Assembly (NCBI GenBank): GCA_046541355.1
Contig: JBKHDM010000007.1
Coordinates: forward strand, 1 to 52,324
Direction of reading: 5' to 3'
Source of the DNA: CAYZHV01 sp046541355
Lineage (GTDB): Bacteria > Spirochaetota > Spirochaetia > DSM-27196 > Alkalispirochaetaceae
DNA length: 52,324 nt
The position numbers and the translations under genes are program-made. The notes under the pieces are model-generated. The model ran no database searches, was not told the DNA's origin, and saw nothing but the letters and a program-made list of their open reading frames with translations. Below, one piece after another: positions 8,059 to 14,724 of the stretch (its first letter is position 1; the number at the start of each line of letters is the position of its first letter).

Positions 8059-10122
8059 ATGATCACCGTTGCAATAGCTGTTGGTTTAGTAGGAGGCGCG
8101 GCGGCACTGCTTTTTGCCGCTGCCCGGACACGTTGGATCCTCAAGCAGGAGGTGGAAAGTGAGCGGCTCCGGGAGATAGGCGGATTTGTCCGCAGCGGAG
8201 CGATGACTTTTCTGACCAAGGAGTACAATGCCCTCGCCCCTTTTGTTGTTGTGGTAGCTGCTTTCCTCTTTATCGGAAACGACGGGCCCCTGCGCCTGCA
8301 GGCGCTCTCCTTTGGTGTAGGAGCGGTCACGAGCGCTCTCGCCGGGTTCTTCGGCATGCGGATCGCCACAAGCAGTAATACCCGCACAACCCACGCCGCC
8401 CTTAAGGGGATGGACGGCGCCCTGCGCATCGCTTTTTCCGGCGGGGCGGTCATGGGAATGAGTGTCGTCGGCCTCGTCCTCGCCGGGATCTCCGTGGTTC
8501 TCTGGGTGGCTGTTGACCGAATCGGGGCCGACGAGGCGTCGATGGTCGCCTACGTCCTGCCTGTCCTCAGCGGCTTCAGCCTCGGGGCCTCTTCCATAGC
8601 GCTTTTCGCCCGGGTAGGGGGAGGAATTTTTACCAAAGCCGCGGATGTTGGGGCGGATCTGGTCGGAAAGGTGGAGGCGGGAATCCCTGAGGATGACCCG
8701 AGAAATCCCGCAACAATCGCCGACAATGTTGGTGATAACGTTGGGGACGTCGCCGGAATGGGGGCGGACCTCTTCGAGTCCTTTGTCGGCTCCCTGGTGG
8801 GGGCAATGATCCTCGCGTTCGCCGTCGACGGAAGTTACGACGTAAAACTGCGACTGATGCTCTTTCCTGTCGCCCTGAGCGTCGTTGGTCTTCTCGCCTC
8901 GATGATTGGAGTCTTCATGGTGCGGACCGACGGCAAGCGATCCCCTCAGGCGGCTCTCAACCTCGGGACGTTCGGGGCCGGCATACTCGCGGCCGCCGGG
9001 GCGATTCCTCTGCTCTATGCACTGTTTTCCAATGTCACGATGCCTGAGGGGATGAGCCTCTGGGGCATATACGCATCGGTGATATTCGGCCTGGTCACCG
9101 GGATCGGAATCGGCCTGCTCACCGAACTGTTTACCGGAACCGGGAAGAAACCGGTCCGGGAGATCGTCAAAGCGTCCCTCACCGGTCCGGCGACCACGAT
9201 CATTACCGGAATGGCTATGGGTATGCTCTCCACTGTCTTTCCGATAGCCCTGATCGGTATCGCGATCTTTGCCGGCAACGCTTTTGCCGGGCTCTACGGT
9301 GTAGCGATGGCTGCAGTGGGCATGCTGGTTACCCTCGCTGTCCAGCTCTCCGTCGACGCCTACGGACCTATCGCCGACAACGCCGGCGGTCTTGCGGTGA
9401 TGAGCGACTTTCCTGCGGAGGTGAGGGAAATCACCGACGAGCTCGACAGCGTAGGGAACACCACTGCCGCGGTTGGTAAGGGCTTTGCTATTGGCTCTGC
9501 CGCCCTCACAGCCATCATTCTTCTGTCGAGCTACAAGGAATCCGCCGGGGTGGCTGTTATTGACCTTTCGGACACCACCGTCCTTATCGGCTTGCTCGTC
9601 GGCGCGGTGATACCCTATCTGTTCAGTGCCCTCGCTATGAGCGCGATCGGAAAAGCCGCCTTCGAAATGATCGAGGAGGTCCGCAGACAGTTCAAGGAAT
9701 CGCCGGGCATCCTGGACGGCGAGGAGACGCCGGATTACGATCGCTGTATAGCGATATCGACGGGGTCGGCTCTTGAGCAGATGCGACTGCCGGGCTTTAT
9801 TGCCGTCGCCACTCCGGTAGTCGTAGGTTTCGTCGGAGGAATTGAGATGCTCTTCGGTCTGCTGGTCGGCGTTACAGCGAGTGGTGTTGTCCTCGCTATC
9901 TTTATGGCGAACTCCGGCGGTGCCTGGGACAACGCGAAAAAGATGATCGAAGGGGGCGAAGCGGGTGGTCGTGGCAGCGTTGCCCACCACGCCTCGGTGG
10001 TCGGCGACACTGTGGGTGACCCCTTCAAGGATACGGCGGGACCTGCGATCAACATCCTGGTAAAGCTGATGTCCGTCGTGGCCCTGGTGATCGCCCCGAT
10101 ACTCCGTGCAATGGGAGGTTGA
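8059..10122 (+). CDS. hppA: Membrane-bound pyrophosphatase, K+-dependent, Na+-type signature
   Basis: 687 aa with about 16 membrane helices. It hydrolyses pyrophosphate at the membrane and pumps cations out of the cell. The PPi site is intact: DVGADLVGKVEAGIPEDDPRNPATIADNVGDNVGD and the later DNAKK, GDTVGDPFKDTAGPA motifs. A470 and G473 (NTTAAVGKG) are the residues of K+-dependent enzymes; K+-independent ones have Lys and Thr. E240 in GADLFES has the position found in Na+-pumping enzymes, whereas K+-dependent H+ pumps shift this Glu along the helix. Na+ transport, perhaps with H+, is therefore inferred. AGGAG lies 5 bp before the ATG. The stop is followed at 2 bp by the next gene. Confidence 0.93.
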   Translation: MITVAIAVGLVGGAAALLFAAARTRWILKQEVESERLREIGGFVRSGAMTFLTKEYNALAPFVVVVAAFLFIGNDGPLRLQALSFGVGAVTSALAGFFGMRIATSSNTRTTHAALKGMDGALRIAFSGGAVMGMSVVGLVLAGISVVLWVAVDRIGADEASMVAYVLPVLSGFSLGASSIALFARVGGGIFTKAADVGADLVGKVEAGIPEDDPRNPATIADNVGDNVGDVAGMGADLFESFVGSLVGAMILAFAVDGSYDVKLRLMLFPVALSVVGLLASMIGVFMVRTDGKRSPQAALNLGTFGAGILAAAGAIPLLYALFSNVTMPEGMSLWGIYASVIFGLVTGIGIGLLTELFTGTGKKPVREIVKASLTGPATTIITGMAMGMLSTVFPIALIGIAIFAGNAFAGLYGVAMAAVGMLVTLAVQLSVDAYGPIADNAGGLAVMSDFPAEVREITDELDSVGNTTAAVGKGFAIGSAALTAIILLSSYKESAGVAVIDLSDTTVLIGLLVGAVIPYLFSALAMSAIGKAAFEMIEEVRRQFKESPGILDGEETPDYDRCIAISTGSALEQMRLPGFIAVATPVVVGFVGGIEMLFGLLVGVTASGVVLAIFMANSGGAWDNAKKMIEGGEAGGRGSVAHHASVVGDTVGDPFKDTAGPAINILVKLMSVVALVIAPILRAMGG

Positions 10123-10124
10123 AC

Positions 10125-10919
10125 ATGCATAACGGTGAACCGGATACACAGCTCTACGCGGTACTCCATCCAAGCCCGGCGCTCATAGCGTCACAACTCG
10201 ACCCGGCAAAGTTCGCCCGCCATTATCTGGCGGGATCGATACGCCATTACTCAGGAAAGGTGATCTTCGCGCAGCTCGACCCCTCGTTTCGTAACGACTA
10301 CTTTCCGATCGATGAGTTCCTCAAGGACGTAAAACGCCACGAGGACGGCCGACCCAAGGCGACCAAGTTCATAAGCGTCTACCGTGTCCTCGAACACCTC
10401 GAGTTCTCCAAAATCCAGACACTCTACCTGACCACCCCGGAGGGTGCGGTACTCGACCTCGAACCTGCCGAAGATGTGCAGACGAGGCAACCGGGAATCC
10501 TTCGGGTCTTTGCCGAGATAAACCCGGTCCGGATGCTCGTACTGACGAGGATGAACTTTCTCGAGTTCGGGGATCTGGTGACCAACCCATCGATCCTGCG
10601 AAACGTTCCGGCACTGTTCTACACGCAGCTCGAGTTTGACGCCGACGCGTTTCTCCAGGACTTCGAGGGCAATCCGATGCTTCCACCACCCCTTCCAAAG
10701 GTGCATCCCTCAAAACTACGAGACGCGATCCAGGTAATTCAGGGATCTCTCCGCAAGCAGACCAAGGGGCTCCTCCTCGACTCGAGCTTCGACTCGGTGC
10801 CTTACCGGATGGTCAGACACGGATTCATGTTCGCCCGACATGGAGAGTACCGCTTTTTCCGGATGCCTGGGCACCAGGAGATCGAGAAGCGGAACTACAA
10901 GTTCTGGAAGGCGATGTAG
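10125..10919 (+). CDS. Unknown protein coupled to the pyrophosphatase gene
   Basis: 264 aa, soluble, no motif recognised. The ATG at 10125 is 2 bp after the pyrophosphatase stop, and its GGGAGG ribosome binding site lies inside the last codons of that gene; an in-frame TTG at 10119 would overlap it. This spacing indicates one transcript and coupled translation. The protein is well behaved in composition (mixed hydrophobic and charged residues, e.g. RVLEHLEFSKIQTLYLTTPEG), so it is a real gene. The 3' end overlaps the convergent ada frame by 95 bp. Any role with the ion pump is inference from position only. Confidence 0.7.
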   Translation: MHNGEPDTQLYAVLHPSPALIASQLDPAKFARHYLAGSIRHYSGKVIFAQLDPSFRNDYFPIDEFLKDVKRHEDGRPKATKFISVYRVLEHLEFSKIQTLYLTTPEGAVLDLEPAEDVQTRQPGILRVFAEINPVRMLVLTRMNFLEFGDLVTNPSILRNVPALFYTQLEFDADAFLQDFEGNPMLPPPLPKVHPSKLRDAIQVIQGSLRKQTKGLLLDSSFDSVPYRMVRHGFMFARHGEYRFFRMPGHQEIEKRNYKFWKAM

Positions 10920-11970
10920 CAAGGGCGGTGGGGAGAGCCCCCTCATGGGCGAGTAACCACCGCTTTCGCTGGAGTCCTCCGGCGTAGCCTGTCAGGGAGC
11001 CGTCGGAGCCGAGCACCCGGTGGCAGGGGATCACGATGGCGAGCCGGTTGGAGCCGTTTGCCCTGGCGACGGCTCTGACAGCCGAGGCTCTTCCGATCGC
11101 CCTCGCCTGCTCGGCGTAACTCCGGGTCTCTCCGAAGGGGATTCTGAGTAACTGTTCCCATACACTCTGCTGGAAGGGCGAGCCCGGCGTAACAAGCTCG
11201 ATGGAAAACGCTCTGCGTCGCCCCAAAAAGTACTCCTCGAGCTGGGACCTGGCGGCCTCGGTATGGGCGTTCTCTCCCCGGACGATCGGGGCGTCGAGAC
11301 GCCGGCTCAAATCTGCGAACTCCCGCTCCAGCATCCGGCGGTCTGTAAACTCGAGGAGGGCGAGACCCTCGTCCGTCGCTGCTGCAAACATCGGACCGAG
11401 GGGCGTGGGAAAGCGGGTAAGGGTGATCACCGGCCTCTGCCTCGAGGGAGGGCTTTTGACCGCCGAGGCGAAACCGTAGGCGAAGCCGCTGAGAGATTCA
11501 TACCCACTGTCAAAGGCGCTCTCGGTAACGCTCCTGCCCCCGGCCAGGGAGCGGTATGCGCGGTTTATGCGCAGCATCCGCTGGTACCCGTGAAAGGTGA
11601 GTCCGAGATGCTCTTTGCACCACCGCCTGAGAGCCTCGGGGCTCACTCCGCGTTGACGAAGCTCACCATCCCTCACCCTGGACCCCGGTGCGGAATGGAG
11701 GAGCTCTAGTGCCTCACGGACCATCGGGGGAGGTGTGCCGGCGAGTTCGGTAGGTCTGCATACTTTGCAGGGCGTGTATCCCGCCCGTAACGCCTCCCCG
11801 GCCCCTGTGTAGAACTCGCTGTTCTCGAACTTCGGTTTTCGGGCACGGCAGGTCGGAAGACAGAAGATTCCTGTCGTTACGACTCCTACCACAAAGGTAC
11901 CGAGGTAGCTTGCATCCCGCCTCAGGAGAGCGTCGTAGTACTCCCTTCGAAGCGCATCGTTTTCGATCAC
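10825..11970 (-). CDS. ada: Ada: O6-methylguanine-DNA methyltransferase and methylation-response regulator
   Basis: 381 aa from a GTG. The N-terminal domain has the four zinc-binding Cys of Ada (FCLPTC and CKVC), the first of which accepts methyl groups from phosphotriesters. An AraC-type helix-turn-helix follows, then the methyltransferase with the active-site IPCHRV and the FGETRSYAEQARAIG DNA-binding segment. It repairs alkylated DNA and, once methylated, should activate its own transcription. The domain is complete by LLAHEG; about 37 more residues follow, low in complexity and antisense to the neighbouring gene, which suggests loss of the original stop. The start is uncertain: GGAGGA lies 15 bp upstream of the GTG. 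Confidence 0.9.
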   Translation of the reverse strand: MIENDALRREYYDALLRRDASYLGTFVVGVVTTGIFCLPTCRARKPKFENSEFYTGAGEALRAGYTPCKVCRPTELAGTPPPMVREALELLHSAPGSRVRDGELRQRGVSPEALRRWCKEHLGLTFHGYQRMLRINRAYRSLAGGRSVTESAFDSGYESLSGFAYGFASAVKSPPSRQRPVITLTRFPTPLGPMFAAATDEGLALLEFTDRRMLEREFADLSRRLDAPIVRGENAHTEAARSQLEEYFLGRRRAFSIELVTPGSPFQQSVWEQLLRIPFGETRSYAEQARAIGRASAVRAVARANGSNRLAIVIPCHRVLGSDGSLTGYAGGLQRKRWLLAHEGALPTALATSPSRTCSSASRSPGAQASGKSGTLHVGRT

Positions 11971-12154
11971 GGTTTCGATAACAGTTCCTCCACCGACGCC
12001 GGTTGCCTGCCCTCGAGGGCGACTCCGGTGTCTTTTAGAGCTGAGTATGACGCGCTTGGCGAAGCGGAGACAACCGAAAAATGGACGAGCAATTTTTTTT
12101 GACAGAAGGAGGGGACTAGGTCGTGACCCGGCAGGCGGGCGGAAAGCTACGGCC

Positions 12155-12197
12155 AAAAAAAAAGGGCCGGCCAGCAGGAGGCAAGCGCTGGCCGGCC
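12155..12197 (-). terminator. Rho-independent terminator of the rhodopsin gene
   Basis: On the minus strand an 11-bp perfect stem (12187-12197 with 12165-12175, GGCCGGCCAGC) is followed by C and nine Ts. It begins 24 bp after the rhodopsin stop codon and should end that transcript before ada. Confidence 0.95.
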
Positions 12198-12220
12198 GTA
12201 GGAAGGAAGCCCCGAGTTAA

Positions 12221-13036
12221 TTACGCGGTCTTAGCAGGCGCGTAACCCTGTTCCTCGCTGAGAATGGTGGAGCTAACGTTGAGCATCACACCGTAGATAA
12301 CCTTGGAGGTGACGTCAGCGATGGTGTAGGTCATCTGCTGGGCGACGATGGCAAACTCGTAGTCCGCCGCGCCCCAGGTGAGGAGAATCGGCATGAGATA
12401 AGCGCCGGGATAGAGGAACCAGGAGACGTAGAACAGCGGCAGAATCTTACCGAAAATCCCCTGCGCCTTGGAGCCCTGCATGTTTCCCTTACCTTCCTTG
12501 ATGACCTTGGTGATAAGCACCAGAACCCATACAAAGAAGACGGTGGAAATGAATCCCCAGATGAGCCAGAGCGTTACGTCCTCAGCGAGACGACCCGGCT
12601 CATAGAACTGCCCGATGTAACCGGTGACTATCATGAGCATACCGGAGAAGCTGAACTTGACGATGTAGCTCTTCCGGGCAGCTCCGGCAATACCGGCGAC
12701 GAACAGAATCTGAATGAGCAGCATCGGAACATCGATGAGCCAGTTCAGATAGCGATAACCATTAGTAAAGAGCTCTGCGCCATCCCGAAGTTCGTAGGCG
12801 GAACCAGTAAAGGTGTACGCCTGGGTCCAACTCTGCTTCTGTGCGTACAGCAACAGAAGGGCGGATACCATGACAACGACGGAAAGTACCGAAGACATCT
12901 GGTACTTCGGCATGTTGTCGTTCTTGGTGAGGATGAAGTAGAGCAATGCGGCGCCCATGGCCGCATAACCGAGTGTGAGTACGTGCCCGACGATCTCGAA
13001 AGCCTCGACCGATACGGTGAACATCTCCGCGTTCAT
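12221..13036 (-). CDS. NDQ-type microbial rhodopsin, predicted light-driven sodium pump
   Basis: 271 aa with seven membrane helices. Helix C reads RYLNWLIDVPMLLIQ: R95, N98, D102 and Q109 form the NDQ triad of Na+-pumping rhodopsins such as KR2 (N112, D116, Q123), in place of D-T-D in bacteriorhodopsin or D-T-E in proteorhodopsin. Helix G reads ADVTSKVIYG, with D241 and the retinal lysine K245. S58 in MVSALLLL and the stretch TGYIGQFYE also match KR2. E88 stands where KR2 has Asp102 near an extracellular Na+ site. The start is the ATG at 13036 with AGGAG 7 bp upstream; the frame is open further up but has no other plausible start. It is monocistronic, ended by a strong terminator. No retinal or carotenoid synthesis gene is in the window. 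Confidence 0.95.
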   Translation of the reverse strand: MNAEMFTVSVEAFEIVGHVLTLGYAAMGAALLYFILTKNDNMPKYQMSSVLSVVVMVSALLLLYAQKQSWTQAYTFTGSAYELRDGAELFTNGYRYLNWLIDVPMLLIQILFVAGIAGAARKSYIVKFSFSGMLMIVTGYIGQFYEPGRLAEDVTLWLIWGFISTVFFVWVLVLITKVIKEGKGNMQGSKAQGIFGKILPLFYVSWFLYPGAYLMPILLTWGAADYEFAIVAQQMTYTIADVTSKVIYGVMLNVSSTILSEEQGYAPAKTA

Positions 13037-13133
13037 TGGCAACTCCTTGTGTGTGTATAGTCTCCTGTAAAGAAAGATAAAGTCCAAGTTGAAAATGCGT
13101 CCACAATCTATTAGTCTACTTGCCAGTAAAAGC

Positions 13134-13152
13134 CTAGACAAATGTTGTACAA
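13134..13152. promoter_or_regulatory. Candidate operator for the MerR/B12-fold regulator
   Basis: CTAGACA-AATG-TTGTACA: two copies of nTnnACA exactly 11 bp apart (13134-13140 and 13145-13151). The second is part of the palindrome TTGTACAA (13145-13152). CarH of Thermus binds 11-bp direct repeats with this kind of core. The site abuts the ribosome binding site of the regulator gene and lies about 100 bp upstream of the rhodopsin start, so it could control both. A clear third repeat is not seen. Confidence 0.4.
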
Positions 13153-13164
13153 GGGAGTGAATCC

Positions 13165-14067
13165 GTGAACTATCCGATGCGGGTTGTAGCACATAAGACC
13201 GGACTGACCCCGGAAATTCTGCGGGCCTGGGAGCGTCGCTATCCGGGAATATCCCCGGACCGAGACGGGAAGGGGCGTAGAGTTTACTCGGAGGAACTCA
13301 TGGAGAGACTCATTCTCCTGTCGATCCTCGTGGACCAGGGATTCCGGATCGGCGAGGTTGTCGAGTTTTCTGCCGATGATCTGCGCAGAACCGTCGAGGC
13401 AATAAGCCGGGAGCGGCCGGAGGATATCGTTCCGCAACCGTGTCTGGAAGCCGCTGAGGAGGCGGTGCTCGCCTTTGATGACCGGCGGCTGTGGAACGAG
13501 ATGGAGCACGCCGTTGCGGTCCAGGGCCGCCTGGCGGTCCATGACGAGTTCCTCTTTCCCCTTACCCACCGCATCGAGAAACTGCAGGAGCAGGGTCTGG
13601 CGCGGAGCGTACATCTCTCTTTTCTCCGCTCCACCCTGCGCACCTTCCTCTCATCTCTTCTTACGCCGGTAGCCGGTGAGAGCAGCATGCCGGTGGTCGT
13701 GATCGCCTACCCCCTCGGACAGGAGCACGACATCGGCGGTCTCGCCTCGGCGGCTCATTGCCACGCTGCCGGCTGGCACCCGATCCTGCTCGGGACGAAC
13801 GTTGCCTCCGAGGAGATCGCGGAGGCGGCGATCCGGCTGGAGGCGCAGGCTGTCCTGCTCTCCTCGGTTTCGAAGTTCTACGACACGAGATTGCTCAACG
13901 AGTTTGCCCGGGTCCGTCGCAATCTCGACAAGAGGATCCCGATTTACTTCGGAGGCCACCTGCCACGCTCCATGGTGGATGATATCGCCTCCCTCGGGCT
14001 CATTGCGCTGTCGGATATGGAAACCCTGCGTCAGGAGTTCCAGGAGCTCGCCGAAGCAGTCGCGTGA
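13165..14067 (+). CDS. MerR-family regulator with B12-binding-type C-terminal domain (CarH/LitR-like)
   Basis: 300 aa. Residues 1-70 are a MerR winged helix (LTPEILRAWERRYPGISPDRD, RVYSEELMERL). A helical region follows, then a cobalamin-binding Rossmann-like domain from about 175 (VVVIAYPLGQEHDIGGL, AGWHPILLGTNV, AVLLSSVSKF, IPIYFGGHLP). H188 in EHDIGG matches the lower-ligand His of CarH, although the residue two before it, Asp or Glu in the usual motif, is Gln. The W-x9-EH motif that senses adenosylcobalamin light chemistry in CarH is not evident. Family members repress carotenoid genes in the dark; divergence from a rhodopsin gene suggests it controls that gene. The GTG start has AAGGGAG 7 bp upstream. 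Confidence 0.88.
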   Translation: MNYPMRVVAHKTGLTPEILRAWERRYPGISPDRDGKGRRVYSEELMERLILLSILVDQGFRIGEVVEFSADDLRRTVEAISRERPEDIVPQPCLEAAEEAVLAFDDRRLWNEMEHAVAVQGRLAVHDEFLFPLTHRIEKLQEQGLARSVHLSFLRSTLRTFLSSLLTPVAGESSMPVVVIAYPLGQEHDIGGLASAAHCHAAGWHPILLGTNVASEEIAEAAIRLEAQAVLLSSVSKFYDTRLLNEFARVRRNLDKRIPIYFGGHLPRSMVDDIASLGLIALSDMETLRQEFQELAEAVA

Positions 14068-14077
14068 GAAAATTTGT

Positions 14078-14238
14078 TGCTGTCCTCCACCCTGGGGATG
14101 GAGGGTCTGCTATCTTTTTGAAAGGGTGAGCGTTAGATCATTTCACGGCTCTTCCAGTAAGAAGATACCCGAAAAGCTTCTCATTTTCCTGCCAGTAAAC
14201 GAGTTACCCCCACTCCATCCCCAGGGTGGAGGACACTA
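14078..14238. mobile_element. MITE-like inverted-repeat element, copy 2 (161 bp)
   Basis: Inverted repeats 14078-14099 and 14217-14238 match at 20 of 22 positions around the core TGTCCTCCACCCTGGGGAT. The left end is TG, the right end TA. It begins 10 bp after the stop of the MerR-type gene and has no gene inside. The interior shares CTATCT-TTGA-AG near the left repeat with copy 1. Confidence 0.8.
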
Positions 14239-14283
14239 ACTGCGGCTTGGACCCGGAGCAAGCTATACCATTATCCTAGACAG

Positions 14284-14724
14284 ATGAAACGCTTACTTAT
14301 TATCGCGATTATCCTTTTGGCCTTTCTCCCCCTCACCCTTTCCGCCGACACCGGAGTGGGAATCATCCTTGGCGACCCGACGGGGTTTTCTATCCTTTTA
14401 GAGGATCGCGTCGCCTTTGGTGTCGCCTGGGATGTGGATGACTATCTCCATATCCATGGAGACGTCTGGCTCGCCCGGGGCTACGTCGCCGACCCCCTGG
14501 GGTGGTACTTCGGTTTAGGCGGGAAAGTTCAGTTCTTTGACGTCAACGCCGCTGGAGACGGACCCGATGACGGAGTAGGCGTTGGACTCCGCCTTCCCGT
14601 CGGTCTCCAGTGGTACTTCCTGCCGAACTGGGAGCTCTTTGGCGAGATAGTCCCGGGGGTCGGCATTGTTCCGGACACGGTCTTCGATGTGGACGGCGGC
14701 GTGGGGGTTCGGTTCCACTTCTGA
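14284..14724 (+). CDS. Small outer-membrane beta-barrel-like protein
   Basis: 146 aa. Signal peptide (KRLLIIAIILLAFLPLTLSA, cleavage near LSA-D), then Gly- and aromatic-rich alternating strands (GVGIILGDPTGFSILL, LGWYFGLGGKVQFF, VGLQWYFLPNWELFGEIV) ending in VGVRFHF with a terminal Phe. This matches the general pattern of small spirochaetal outer-membrane barrels of the BAPKO_0422/DUF3996 kind, but the family call is tentative. A weak promoter-like pair (TTGGAC at 14247, CATTAT at 14269) lies close to the ATG, and there is no good ribosome binding site, so the transcript may have a very short leader. Confidence 0.65.
   Translation: MKRLLIIAIILLAFLPLTLSADTGVGIILGDPTGFSILLEDRVAFGVAWDVDDYLHIHGDVWLARGYVADPLGWYFGLGGKVQFFDVNAAGDGPDDGVGVGLRLPVGLQWYFLPNWELFGEIVPGVGIVPDTVFDVDGGVGVRFHF

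Noticed and set aside
7749..8453. 234-codon minus-strand frame
   Set aside because: Half of it is antisense to the pyrophosphatase and the remainder has no fold-like pattern or ribosome binding site.
8086..10173. 695-codon open frame on the minus strand
   Set aside because: It is antisense to the well-supported membrane pyrophosphatase; its product is rich in His, Arg, Asp and Gly without a fold, as expected for the opposite strand of GC-rich coding DNA.
12221..13036. Proton- or chloride-pumping rhodopsin
   Set aside because: Helix C has N-D-Q, not D-T-D/E (proton pumps), T-S-A (archaeal halorhodopsin) or N-T-Q (bacterial chloride pumps).
13037..13192. N-terminal extension of the rhodopsin frame by 52 codons
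   Set aside because: The extension runs into the regulator gene and operator region; the ATG at 13036 has a good ribosome binding site and matches the start expected for KR2-like proteins.
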